Made by a program: the position numbers and the translations under genes
In this document: piece by piece, positions 1-6,387 of the stretch
How the letters are laid out: each line of letters starts with the position of its first letter
How positions within the stretch are numbered: the first letter of the stretch is position 1
NCBI GenBank assembly: GCA_025463465.1
Contig: JAODAO010000361.1
Span: forward strand, 1-32,734
Reading direction: 5' to 3'
DNA length: 32,734 nt
Origin: Glaciihabitans sp.
GTDB taxonomy: Bacteria; Actinomycetota; Actinomycetes; Actinomycetales; Microbacteriaceae
Notes under the pieces: generated by a model
Told to the model about the DNA's origin: nothing
Database searches by the model: none
Seen by the model: only the letters and a program-made list of their open reading frames with translations

Positions 1-270
1 GGAAACCGTGACCGTCAGCATGTCGAGGGTGCCCTCGGTCGGGTAGGTCGTTTCATCGGGAATCTCAATGAGGGGAACGGACTTGCCCTCAACCGTGACG
101 TCGCTGAGGGTGTCAAAAACCGGTCCGGGCTTCTCGATCACGTACGGCGCGGGGATATACGCGACAACCGCAATCCCCACCAGAGCGACGCCGAGAACGG
201 TCCAGCCGATGCGTCCGCGCCGGCGTGACCGGGGCGGCAGGTCGGGAGTCGTATCGGTGAAAAGTGACAC
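1..270 (-). CDS. PDZ / S16 Lon-like protease (YlbL family), N-terminal part only
   Basis: The window edge cuts this gene, and only the first 90 codons are present. Reading starts at a GTG at 268-270, preceded by an AAGGA ribosome site five bases away. The protein has a short Arg-rich cytoplasmic N-terminus, one membrane helix at about residues 20-40 (IGWTVLGVALVGIAVVAYI) and then the juxtamembrane motif YVIEKPGPVFDTL. That motif is typical of actinobacterial YlbL-like proteins, which have an N-terminal anchor, a PDZ domain and a C-terminal Ser-Lys S16 protease domain. The PDZ and protease parts lie outside the window, so activity cannot be judged. It is divergent to the DUF2342 gene, the same arrangement as Rv3194c/Rv3195 in M. 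tuberculosis (recalled). The family call is fairly secure from the N-terminus and context. Confidence 0.8.
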   Translation of the reverse strand, partial: MSLFTDTTPDLPPRSRRRGRIGWTVLGVALVGIAVVAYIPAPYVIEKPGPVFDTLSDVTVEGKSVPLIEIPDETTYPTEGTLDMLTVTVS

Positions 271-373
271 GAAGATCCTTAGAACGAGCGGGCTGAGAGG
301 ATTGTTCGCCACGGGCGCACATCGGAAGCACTCAGCCTAGGCCAAAACACAGGCCGGAGGACCGTGCAGCGGC

Positions 374-379
374 TAGCGT
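374..379 (+). promoter_or_regulatory. -10 hexamer TAGCGT, leaderless DUF2342 gene
   Basis: TAGCGT ends seven bases before the ATG at 387 and there is no Shine-Dalgarno sequence. This suggests transcription starts at or next to the A of the start codon. Confidence 0.4.
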
Positions 380-386
380 AGTTCGT

Positions 387-1721
387 ATGGCTGATGATTC
401 GCGGCAAGAACCGGAAGACGAGTTCCGAGACATGCTGCGCGAGTTTCTCGCGGGCAATACCAACATCGATCCGGCGAAGCTGGCGAGCGCTGCAGGACTT
501 CCGAACGATCCAGAAGTTGTCGCCCAGCTGATTGCCCAGCTGCAGAGCGCAATGCAGTCGAGTGGTGACGGCGTCAACTGGGATCTCGCGCTTGAACAGG
601 CCACCGGCCTCGCCTCCCGTTCGAGCGTTGTCTCCCTTCCCGCCGAACGGTCGCAGCTTGAGCAGGCATTCCACGTTGCAGCGCTCTGGTTGGACGAGGC
701 GACGTTCCTCTCCGAGCTGTCCACCACCCCCCGCCTGATGAGCAGGTCCGAATGGGTCGCCGCGACCATGGCCGTCTGGAGCCAGTTGGCGGAACCCGTG
801 GCGACGTCCATCGCCAACTCTCTCGCAGACGTCCTCACCGACCACGCGCCGGAAGAGATGAGCGGCATGATGGATGGCGCGAGCAAGCTCATGCGCAATG
901 TCGGCGGAACCCTGTTCGCGATGCAGCTCGGCCAGGTTGTCGGTCAGCTCTCCACCGAGGTTGTCTCGGGTGGTGATGTCGGAATTCCCCTTCTCGACGA
1001 CCAGCAGGCCGCCCTTCTCCCCCAAAACGTTGCCGACTTCGGCTCGGGACTCGACATTCCCATCGACCAGGTCCAGCTCTACCTCGCCGTTCGCGAGTTG
1101 GCTCATGCCCGGCTGTTCCGTCACGCGAAGTGGCTGCGGCTGCAGTTGCTGTCGTCGATCACCGATTTCGCCCGCGGCATCCACATTGACACGGAGCGGT
1201 TGGAAGCGCTGGCCGAGGACTTCGACCCGGCGAACCCCGAAGAGCTCCGTGATGCGATGACCAGCGGCGCGCTGATTCCTCCGAAGTCCGACGACCAGCT
1301 GGTCGCCCTCGCCAGACTCGAGACGATGCTGGCATTGATCGAAGGCTGGGTGGATGTTGTCACCGCCGACGCCAGCGCCCGGTTGCCCCGGGTTGATGCC
1401 CTCGCTGAGACGGTCAAACGCCGTCGCGCGTCCGGCGGGCCCGCCGAATCGGCGTTCGCCACTCTCGTTGGCCTGGAGTTGCGCCCGAGGCGGCTTCGGG
1501 AGGCAGCGCAGATGTGGCGCGCTGTCACCGACGCCGTTGGCGCGGAGAAGCGTGACGAGTTGTGGTCTCAGCCCGACCTGATTCCCACCAGCGCCGACGT
1601 TGATGACCCGAGTGCCCTGATCGCCCGAATCACCGGTGTCACGGTACTCGACGAGATGGACCAGGCGCTCGAGGACTTACTGAACGACGACACCCCGAAT
1701 CGCCCCCACGAGGACAACTAA
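387..1721 (+). CDS. Zinc-dependent metalloprotease-like protein (DUF2342 / Zincin_2)
   Basis: This 444-residue protein is a full-length member of the DUF2342 family, once labelled F420-biosynthesis-associated and described as zincin-like. The N-terminal 60 residues are acidic and low in hydrophobics, and no signal peptide or membrane segment is visible, so it is probably cytosolic. The central signature is YLAVRELAHARLFRHAKWL at about residues 235-253. It sits where a zincin would have HExxH, but the first histidine is Arg (RELAH), so the canonical zinc site is incomplete in this branch. The start is the ATG at 387, supported by a -10-like TAGCGT seven bases upstream. It is divergent to the YlbL-type protease, as in other actinobacteria. 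Proteolytic activity is not established for this subfamily as far as I know, so the name reflects fold rather than proven function. Confidence 0.85.
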   Translation: MADDSRQEPEDEFRDMLREFLAGNTNIDPAKLASAAGLPNDPEVVAQLIAQLQSAMQSSGDGVNWDLALEQATGLASRSSVVSLPAERSQLEQAFHVAALWLDEATFLSELSTTPRLMSRSEWVAATMAVWSQLAEPVATSIANSLADVLTDHAPEEMSGMMDGASKLMRNVGGTLFAMQLGQVVGQLSTEVVSGGDVGIPLLDDQQAALLPQNVADFGSGLDIPIDQVQLYLAVRELAHARLFRHAKWLRLQLLSSITDFARGIHIDTERLEALAEDFDPANPEELRDAMTSGALIPPKSDDQLVALARLETMLALIEGWVDVVTADASARLPRVDALAETVKRRRASGGPAESAFATLVGLELRPRRLREAAQMWRAVTDAVGAEKRDELWSQPDLIPTSADVDDPSALIARITGVTVLDEMDQALEDLLNDDTPNRPHEDN

Positions 1722-1745
1722 CCTCTCACGCGCTTCACCGCTTTA

Positions 1746-1790
1746 CGGGTCGGCTCGATTCGGGTCGGCCCGATGTGGGTCGGCCCGGGT
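1746..1790. repeat. Three tandem 15-bp repeats, CGGGTCGGCYCGATK type
   Basis: Units at 1746-1760 and 1761-1775 differ at two positions. The unit at 1776-1790 shares the GGGTCGGCCCG core. The array lies between the DUF2342 stop and the ThiF-like start, just before a TTATCCACA sequence at 1811-1819. Its function is unknown. Confidence 0.6.
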
Positions 1791-1810
1791 TGGATCAAAA
1801 GCCCGATTAG

Positions 1811-1819
1811 TTATCCACA
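1811..1819 (+). other. Consensus-like DnaA box (TTATCCACA)
   Basis: TTATCCACA is the classical high-affinity E. coli DnaA box. It occurs here as an isolated match about 40 bases before the ThiF-like ORF, so it could be chance. By simple base-frequency reasoning a nine-base match in 33 kb is not rare. Confidence 0.25.
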
Positions 1820-1858
1820 GCCCCGATCGTGACGGGCCTGGATAGCCAGTATTGCCCC

Positions 1859-2785
1859 ATGGTTCTCAAATTGGACGCTCGTGTTCCCATGGTGTGGCGT
1901 ACCCCGGTTTCACTGCAGTTTGGAATCGATCCTGTCTGGGTGGTGATGAACCAGGTCACCCGGGCGGAGGAGCACATGATCTCCGCGCTGGGAGCCGGGA
2001 TCAGCCGCTCCGGTCTGAGCATGGTGGGCATCTCCCAGGGCGGGACGGAAGAAGACGTTGAAGGTCTCATCGAGACCCTGCACAGTGTCCTCCTCCCGGA
2101 GACCCGTGACGCTCCGGTGCCACCGCTGAAACGGATAGATGTGATAGGCAGCGGGGTTACGGCCCGCAGGCTCGCCACCGTGCTTGCCGCCTCCGAACGT
2201 CGGAGCATCCGTTATCACCGCTCGCTCGGCACCATGGATCCGCACGACCCACTCCGAGAACGGGGAACGCGCCCCTGCGATGTGGCCGTTCTCGTTGGCC
2301 ACTTCGTCCTGCATCCCGCCATGCTGTCGCACTGGCTGAGACTGGACATCCCCCACCTGCCCGTGATCTTTGGCGACGGCGCCGTGACGATCGGCCCGTT
2401 CATCGAACCGGGAGCCGGACCCTGCCTGTATTGCCTGGAACGGAACCGCACCGACGCAGACTCAAGCTGGCCGGCCATCGCCTCGCAGCTGTGGGAACGC
2501 GACAGCGGGTCGGAGACAGCGATGACGTCGGCGGAAGTGGTGGCCATTGCGGCCCGCCTGGTCCTGTCGCGTCTTACCGATGGTCCCGCTGAGGTCGCGG
2601 TCGCGCTTCGCCTCGACGCATTCACCGGGCTCATCACCTCAAGGGTGGAGAACCCAAACCCGGCCTGCGGGTGCCGGGATGTTGCTAACGCAGTTCACTC
2701 AGGAACCGGCTTGCCTGCCGTGCCTGCCCCCGGTGTACACCCTCTGCAGCCCACGACACCGACAGTTTCAACCGCGCTCGTGTGA
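1859..2785 (+). CDS. ThiF/E1-like, TOMM leader-peptide-binding cyclodehydratase-type protein
   Basis: The protein has 308 residues from the ATG at 1859. A GTG at 1829 is a possible longer start, but homologues as I recall them begin near MVLKLDARVPMVWRTP, and CAGTAT six bases upstream would suit a leaderless start. The N-terminal ~85 residues resemble the winged-helix RiPP-recognition part of TOMM cyclodehydratase partner proteins. A Rossmann-like segment IDVIGSGVTARRLATVL follows at about 93-109. The zinc-type cysteine pairs are CLYC (189-192, within GPCLYCLERNRTDA) and CGC (270-272). In azole RiPP pathways such proteins present a precursor to a YcaO enzyme. No YcaO, dehydrogenase or precursor gene is seen nearby, so the role here is unknown. 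Its last ~33 codons overlap the 3' end of uvrD2 on the other strand. Confidence 0.7.
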   Translation: MVLKLDARVPMVWRTPVSLQFGIDPVWVVMNQVTRAEEHMISALGAGISRSGLSMVGISQGGTEEDVEGLIETLHSVLLPETRDAPVPPLKRIDVIGSGVTARRLATVLAASERRSIRYHRSLGTMDPHDPLRERGTRPCDVAVLVGHFVLHPAMLSHWLRLDIPHLPVIFGDGAVTIGPFIEPGAGPCLYCLERNRTDADSSWPAIASQLWERDSGSETAMTSAEVVAIAARLVLSRLTDGPAEVAVALRLDAFTGLITSRVENPNPACGCRDVANAVHSGTGLPAVPAPGVHPLQPTTPTVSTALV

Positions 2786-4364
2786 CGCCGACGTAGAAGA
2801 GACGGCGTTCTTCGTCGATTGCCTCAAGTCCTTTGGCGTAGGAGATCGGGAGGAGTCCCTCCGATGCTCCTGCGATGTAGACGCTGTCCCACTCCAGGCC
2901 CTTCGCGCTGTGCAGGGTTGCCAGGGTGACGGCTGACATTGTCGGTTCGTGCTGTCCGGCCTGCCGCTCCAGAAGGTCGGTGACAAAGTCTTTGAGCAGT
3001 GTGCCGGCCGGGGCTTCCTCTGCGAGCCCCATGAGGGCGTTCAGCGATTCCCAGCGGTCCCGTACCGCGCCGCGGGTGGGCGGTGGCTCCTGGGTCCAAC
3101 CCAGCGACCGAAGAACGTCGCTCACTGTTTTGAACAACGGCTCCCCCACGATCGAGATCGAGGCGCCCTTGATCATCATGATCGCCTCCTTCACCTCACG
3201 GAGGTCGAAGAACCGGGTGGAACCCCGCAACACGTACGGAACGTTGGCGTCGTTGAGCGCCGCTTCGAGAGCGGCAGCCTGCACGTTGATGCGATACAGG
3301 ATCGCGATGTCCTCCGGCTTGGCCCCCTCGGCGATTTCCGCTGCTATCGACTGCGCGATGGCGCGTGCCTCGCGGGAATCGTTCGGGTAGACGGCCGTCG
3401 CCGGAACGGGCCCACGAGCGGCCTCGGGTGCCGCGTGCAGGTTGAGGGCGCCGGCCCGGCCACGCATCAGGCGGTTGGCGGCATCGATGATGGCGGGTGT
3501 GGAACGGTAGTTCTGTTCGAGCCGGACCACCACGGAATTCTCGTGAGCGCCGGCGAAACCCAGCAGGTACTGCGGGGACGCGCCCGCGAACGAATAAATC
3601 GTCTGGCTGGCATCGCCGACCACACACACGTCGTCGCGTTCCCCCAGCCACAGGTTAAGCAGCTCATGCTGCAGCGGCGAAACGTCCTGGTATTCGTCGA
3701 CCACAAAAAAGCGGTACTGCTCGCGCACCTGCTGGGCGACGCGTGGCTCAGACTCGATCATGCCGGCCGTGGCCAGCAGGACATCCTCGAAGTCCAGCTG
3801 CCGGCGTTCGTCTTTCACCGTCTCGTAAGCGCGCTGGAGGTCGACCGCTTTCTCGACGGTGAGTGTGGGTGGCAACCCGCGGCTGTGGGCGGCCTGGGCG
3901 TACTGCTCGATGCTGAGCCGGGACACTTTGCGCCATTCGATCTCCGCTGCCGTGTCGCGCAATGTTGCGGTGTCGAGCTTCAGTCCGACCGTTTCGGCGG
4001 CATGGGCCAACAGTCGTCCCTTGCTGTCAAGAAGCCGGGGCATGGTGCCGCCGATGACCTGCGGCCAGAAGAAGTTCAGCTGGGACAGCGCCGAGGCGTG
4101 AAAAGTACGGGCGGCCACCGCCCCGGCGCCGAGCGCGCGAAGCCGTGACCGCAGTTCGGCGGCGGATCGGGTGGTGAAGGTCAGCGCCATAACCCGCCCG
4201 GGTGAATACACACCAGTGGCGACACCGTAGGCGATGCGATGGGTGATGGCGCGGGTTTTACCGGTCCCGGCGCCTGCCAGCAGGCAGACCGGGCCGAGCA
4301 GTGACTCCGCAGCGATTCTCTGCTGGTCGTCGAGCCCCGCGAGGAGGTCCTCGGGAGAGGTCAC
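2685..4364 (-). CDS. uvrD2: ATP-dependent DNA helicase UvrD2 (SF1A)
   Basis: A 3'-5' superfamily 1A helicase of 559 residues. The start is taken as the GTG at 4362-4364, because its G-T-G-A overlaps the TGA of nudC by four bases, a classic coupling arrangement. A GTG eleven codons upstream is the alternative. Visible motifs are the Q motif LDDQQR, Walker A LAGAGTGKT (about 27-36), motif Ia ALTFTTRSAAELRSR, Walker B VVDEYQDVSPLQ, motif III GDASQTIYSFAGAS, motif IV LEQNYRSTP, motif V TLHSAKGLEWDSVYI and motif VI RRLFYVGVTRAR. All catalytic motifs are intact. Mycobacterial UvrD2 is longer and carries an HRDC domain. This protein stops soon after motif VI (SRFLSELR), so no HRDC is present. It lies downstream of nudC, as in Rv3198c-Rv3199c (recalled). 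Its 3' end overlaps the convergent ThiF-like gene by 101 bases. Confidence 0.88.
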   Translation of the reverse strand: MTSPEDLLAGLDDQQRIAAESLLGPVCLLAGAGTGKTRAITHRIAYGVATGVYSPGRVMALTFTTRSAAELRSRLRALGAGAVAARTFHASALSQLNFFWPQVIGGTMPRLLDSKGRLLAHAAETVGLKLDTATLRDTAAEIEWRKVSRLSIEQYAQAAHSRGLPPTLTVEKAVDLQRAYETVKDERRQLDFEDVLLATAGMIESEPRVAQQVREQYRFFVVDEYQDVSPLQHELLNLWLGERDDVCVVGDASQTIYSFAGASPQYLLGFAGAHENSVVVRLEQNYRSTPAIIDAANRLMRGRAGALNLHAAPEAARGPVPATAVYPNDSREARAIAQSIAAEIAEGAKPEDIAILYRINVQAAALEAALNDANVPYVLRGSTRFFDLREVKEAIMMIKGASISIVGEPLFKTVSDVLRSLGWTQEPPPTRGAVRDRWESLNALMGLAEEAPAGTLLKDFVTDLLERQAGQHEPTMSAVTLATLHSAKGLEWDSVYIAGASEGLLPISYAKGLEAIDEERRLFYVGVTRARLKLSVSWAAEGVHRGQARQASRFLSELR

Positions 4365-5290
4365 AGCTGTCCGTCGTTGATGGGGCCGCCGAACCATTCG
4401 TCGATGATGGCGCGGGCGATGGAGGTCGGTCCAGGCAACAGGATGTCGCCGAGGGAAGCGGCGAGCTCCTCACGGCTGAACCAACGCAGGTCCAGGATCT
4501 CGGCGCCGTCGGGGATGGCGGCGTTCACAACCGATGGATCCAGCCTGGCGGTGAAACCCAGCATCAGCGACGCGGGGAACGGCCACGGCTGGCTGCCAAG
4601 GTAAACCGGATCGATCACGTGCAGCCCGGACTCCTCGAATACCTCGCGGATGACGGCTGCCTCGAGCGACTCCCCCGGTTCCACGAAGCCGGCGAGCAAC
4701 GAGTACCGGTTACTCTCCCACAGGGCGTTGGAGCCCAGGAGGATCCGATCGTCCGCGTCGATGACACCACAGATGATGGCGGCGTCGGTGCGGGGGAAAA
4801 CCTCGGTGTTCGATACGGGATCCCGACGGACCCAGCCACCCTTCGCCACGATGGTGGGAGCTCCGGTTCGCGGGGAGAACCCGTGAGACAGGTGCCAGTT
4901 GATCACGCCGAGTGCCTCGGTCAGCAGGCCGGCATCTCGGTCGCTCAGCGTGGTGCCGAGGGAGCGGAGGTTGGCCCATTCACCCTCGGCGAAGTGGCCG
5001 GCGTCGGTGAGGACAGCCGCGACGATTGGGGTGCCAACCGGCTCCGGGCTTGTGGTGGACGTCGACAAACCCAGGTAGACGAGCAGCTCGTGATCCGGGA
5101 TCGCGGCTACCGGCAGCAGCGCGAGGGAGGACGGTGAGGAGAGCAGGGCGGTGCCCTGGAAAATCGGCAGGATGCGGGTGGCGGGGTTTGCCCAGAGTTC
5201 CTCGAAGAGGTTCTCGCGTTCGCGCGAAAGATAGTCGCGATCGACTTCATAACGCGAAAGTGGCAAACGGGCCAGAAAAGATTGTGACAT
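4361..5290 (-). CDS. nudC: NAD(+) diphosphatase NudC (Nudix hydrolase)
   Basis: A 309-residue Nudix hydrolase of the NADH pyrophosphatase type, which splits NAD(H) to NMN(H) and AMP and in some bacteria removes NAD caps from RNA. The Nudix box is complete at about 201-223 (GFVEPGESLEAAVIREVFEE then SG). The NudC-specific SQPWPFPAS follows at 233-241. The N-terminal NUDIX-like region (about 1-130) precedes the position of the usual four-cysteine zinc ribbon. Here that ribbon reads FSPRTGAP...NTEVFPRTD and has no cysteine, so the zinc site is lost. The start is the ATG at 5288-5290, with no clear Shine-Dalgarno sequence. The gene leads into uvrD2 with a four-base overlap and is divergent to the phosphotransferase-like gene. 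Confidence 0.88.
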   Translation of the reverse strand: MSQSFLARLPLSRYEVDRDYLSRERENLFEELWANPATRILPIFQGTALLSSPSSLALLPVAAIPDHELLVYLGLSTSTTSPEPVGTPIVAAVLTDAGHFAEGEWANLRSLGTTLSDRDAGLLTEALGVINWHLSHGFSPRTGAPTIVAKGGWVRRDPVSNTEVFPRTDAAIICGVIDADDRILLGSNALWESNRYSLLAGFVEPGESLEAAVIREVFEESGLHVIDPVYLGSQPWPFPASLMLGFTARLDPSVVNAAIPDGAEILDLRWFSREELAASLGDILLPGPTSIARAIIDEWFGGPINDGQL

Positions 5291-5343
5291 TGATGACCCA
5301 TCAGATGTGCGTGGCGTGTTGCGGTTGCGGGGGGCTGTCGACC

Positions 5344-5349
5344 TACCCT
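5344..5349 (+). promoter_or_regulatory. -10 hexamer TACCCT, leaderless phosphotransferase-like gene
   Basis: TACCCT ends six bases before the ATG at 5356. TTGCGG at 5319-5324 is a weak -35 with a 19-base spacer. The AAGG two bases before the ATG is too close to act as a ribosome site. Confidence 0.4.
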
Positions 5350-5355
5350 GAAGGT

Positions 5356-6345
5356 ATGGCCCGAACCCACCTCACTCTAGCCGCGCTCGCGACGTCGGCT
5401 GTTCCCGGCCTCGATATTGTCCGGACCGCTGCGTTCGGCACGGGAACCCACAACGACTTCGACGCAGCACTCCTCACCGACCGTGGCGGACGCCACTGGA
5501 TCGCACGGATGCCCACCAACGAGCGCGCCGCCGGTGAACAAGCCGCCGATGTTGTGGCGCTGAAGGCCCTAAGTGCGGGAGTGCGCACCCGGCTTCCGTT
5601 CGCCGTCTCGACGTTTGCCGGGGAAACGCGGGTGAAGGGCACCAGGGCGATCGTCTACGAATTCGTCTACGGATCCAAGCTCCGCCTCGGCGACATAGAC
5701 AACGCTCAGGCCATTTCGCTCGGCCGCGCCATCGGCGCCATCCATTCACTGCCCACCAGCTTCGTCACCGATGCGTCCCTTCCGGTGCTCACCACCATTG
5801 AATGCCTTCGCTCCTGCACCACGCTGATCGACCGCGCCGCGGCGACGTCGCTGGTACCGGGCGCTTTGCTGACCCGCTGGGAGCGCGCGACGGAGGAAAC
5901 GACCCTGTGGCAGTTCCAGCCGACGGTAATCAACGGGTCACTCACCGCCGAGTCTTTCCTCATCACCGACGGAGCGGTTTCCGGCGTCCTCGGCTGGCAG
6001 GAGCTGAAGGTGGGGGATCCCGCCCGCGACCTGTTCTGGCTGCTCGGTGCGCGCGACCCACAGGCTGCGGACGCCGGCTTCGAGGCGTACAACGAGGCGA
6101 GGGGCGGCGACAGGCAGGTGCGCCAGCGCGCCATGCTGTACGCGGAACTCGAAATTGCGAAGTGGTTGCTCCACGGCACGGACACCCGCAACACCGAGAT
6201 CGTTGATGACGCGGTCGAAATGCTTTCCCGGCTGCAGGACAACGTGCAGAACGACTCGATGAACCCCCTCAGCCCCTCGGCGATCCCCACCCTCGCCGTC
6301 GACGAGGTGGAAGAGATGTTGTCGCGCCGGGAACGCACCGTCTAA
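5356..6345 (+). CDS. Phosphotransferase-fold (APH-like) protein, probable pseudokinase
   Basis: A 329-residue protein with the aminoglycoside/macrolide phosphotransferase layout: a nucleotide-loop-like GTGTHNDFD (about 28-36), WIARMP where the beta-3 lysine normally sits, FVYGSKL in the hinge area, and a C-lobe ending GDPARDLFWLL. The catalytic loop, normally HGDxxxxN, reads INGSLTAES (192-200). The DFG-equivalent, normally GVIDW, reads GVLGW (210-214). The catalytic Asp, the Asn and the metal-binding Asp are therefore all replaced, so phosphotransfer is unlikely. The start at 5356 is supported by TACCCT six bases upstream. It is divergent to nudC and convergent with adnB. It occupies the place where M. 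tuberculosis has a potassium-channel gene (recalled). Its role is unknown; a binding or regulatory function is possible. Confidence 0.75.
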   Translation: MARTHLTLAALATSAVPGLDIVRTAAFGTGTHNDFDAALLTDRGGRHWIARMPTNERAAGEQAADVVALKALSAGVRTRLPFAVSTFAGETRVKGTRAIVYEFVYGSKLRLGDIDNAQAISLGRAIGAIHSLPTSFVTDASLPVLTTIECLRSCTTLIDRAAATSLVPGALLTRWERATEETTLWQFQPTVINGSLTAESFLITDGAVSGVLGWQELKVGDPARDLFWLLGARDPQAADAGFEAYNEARGGDRQVRQRAMLYAELEIAKWLLHGTDTRNTEIVDDAVEMLSRLQDNVQNDSMNPLSPSAIPTLAVDEVEEMLSRRERTV

Positions 6346-6347
6346 AC

Positions 6348-6366
6348 CGGTCGGTTGGCGCGACCG
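6348..6366. terminator. Weak hairpin between convergent phosphotransferase-like gene and adnB
   Basis: CGGTCG (6348-6353) can pair with CGACCG (6361-6366) across a seven-base loop in the 42-base gap between the two stop codons. There is no U tract, so the call is tentative. Confidence 0.3.
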
Positions 6367-6387
6367 ATCGATCCGCACACGGGTTGA

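Noticed and set aside
5356-6345. Aminoglycoside or macrolide resistance kinase
   Set aside because: The catalytic Asp, Asn and metal-binding Asp are replaced, so a resistance role by phosphorylation is not supported.
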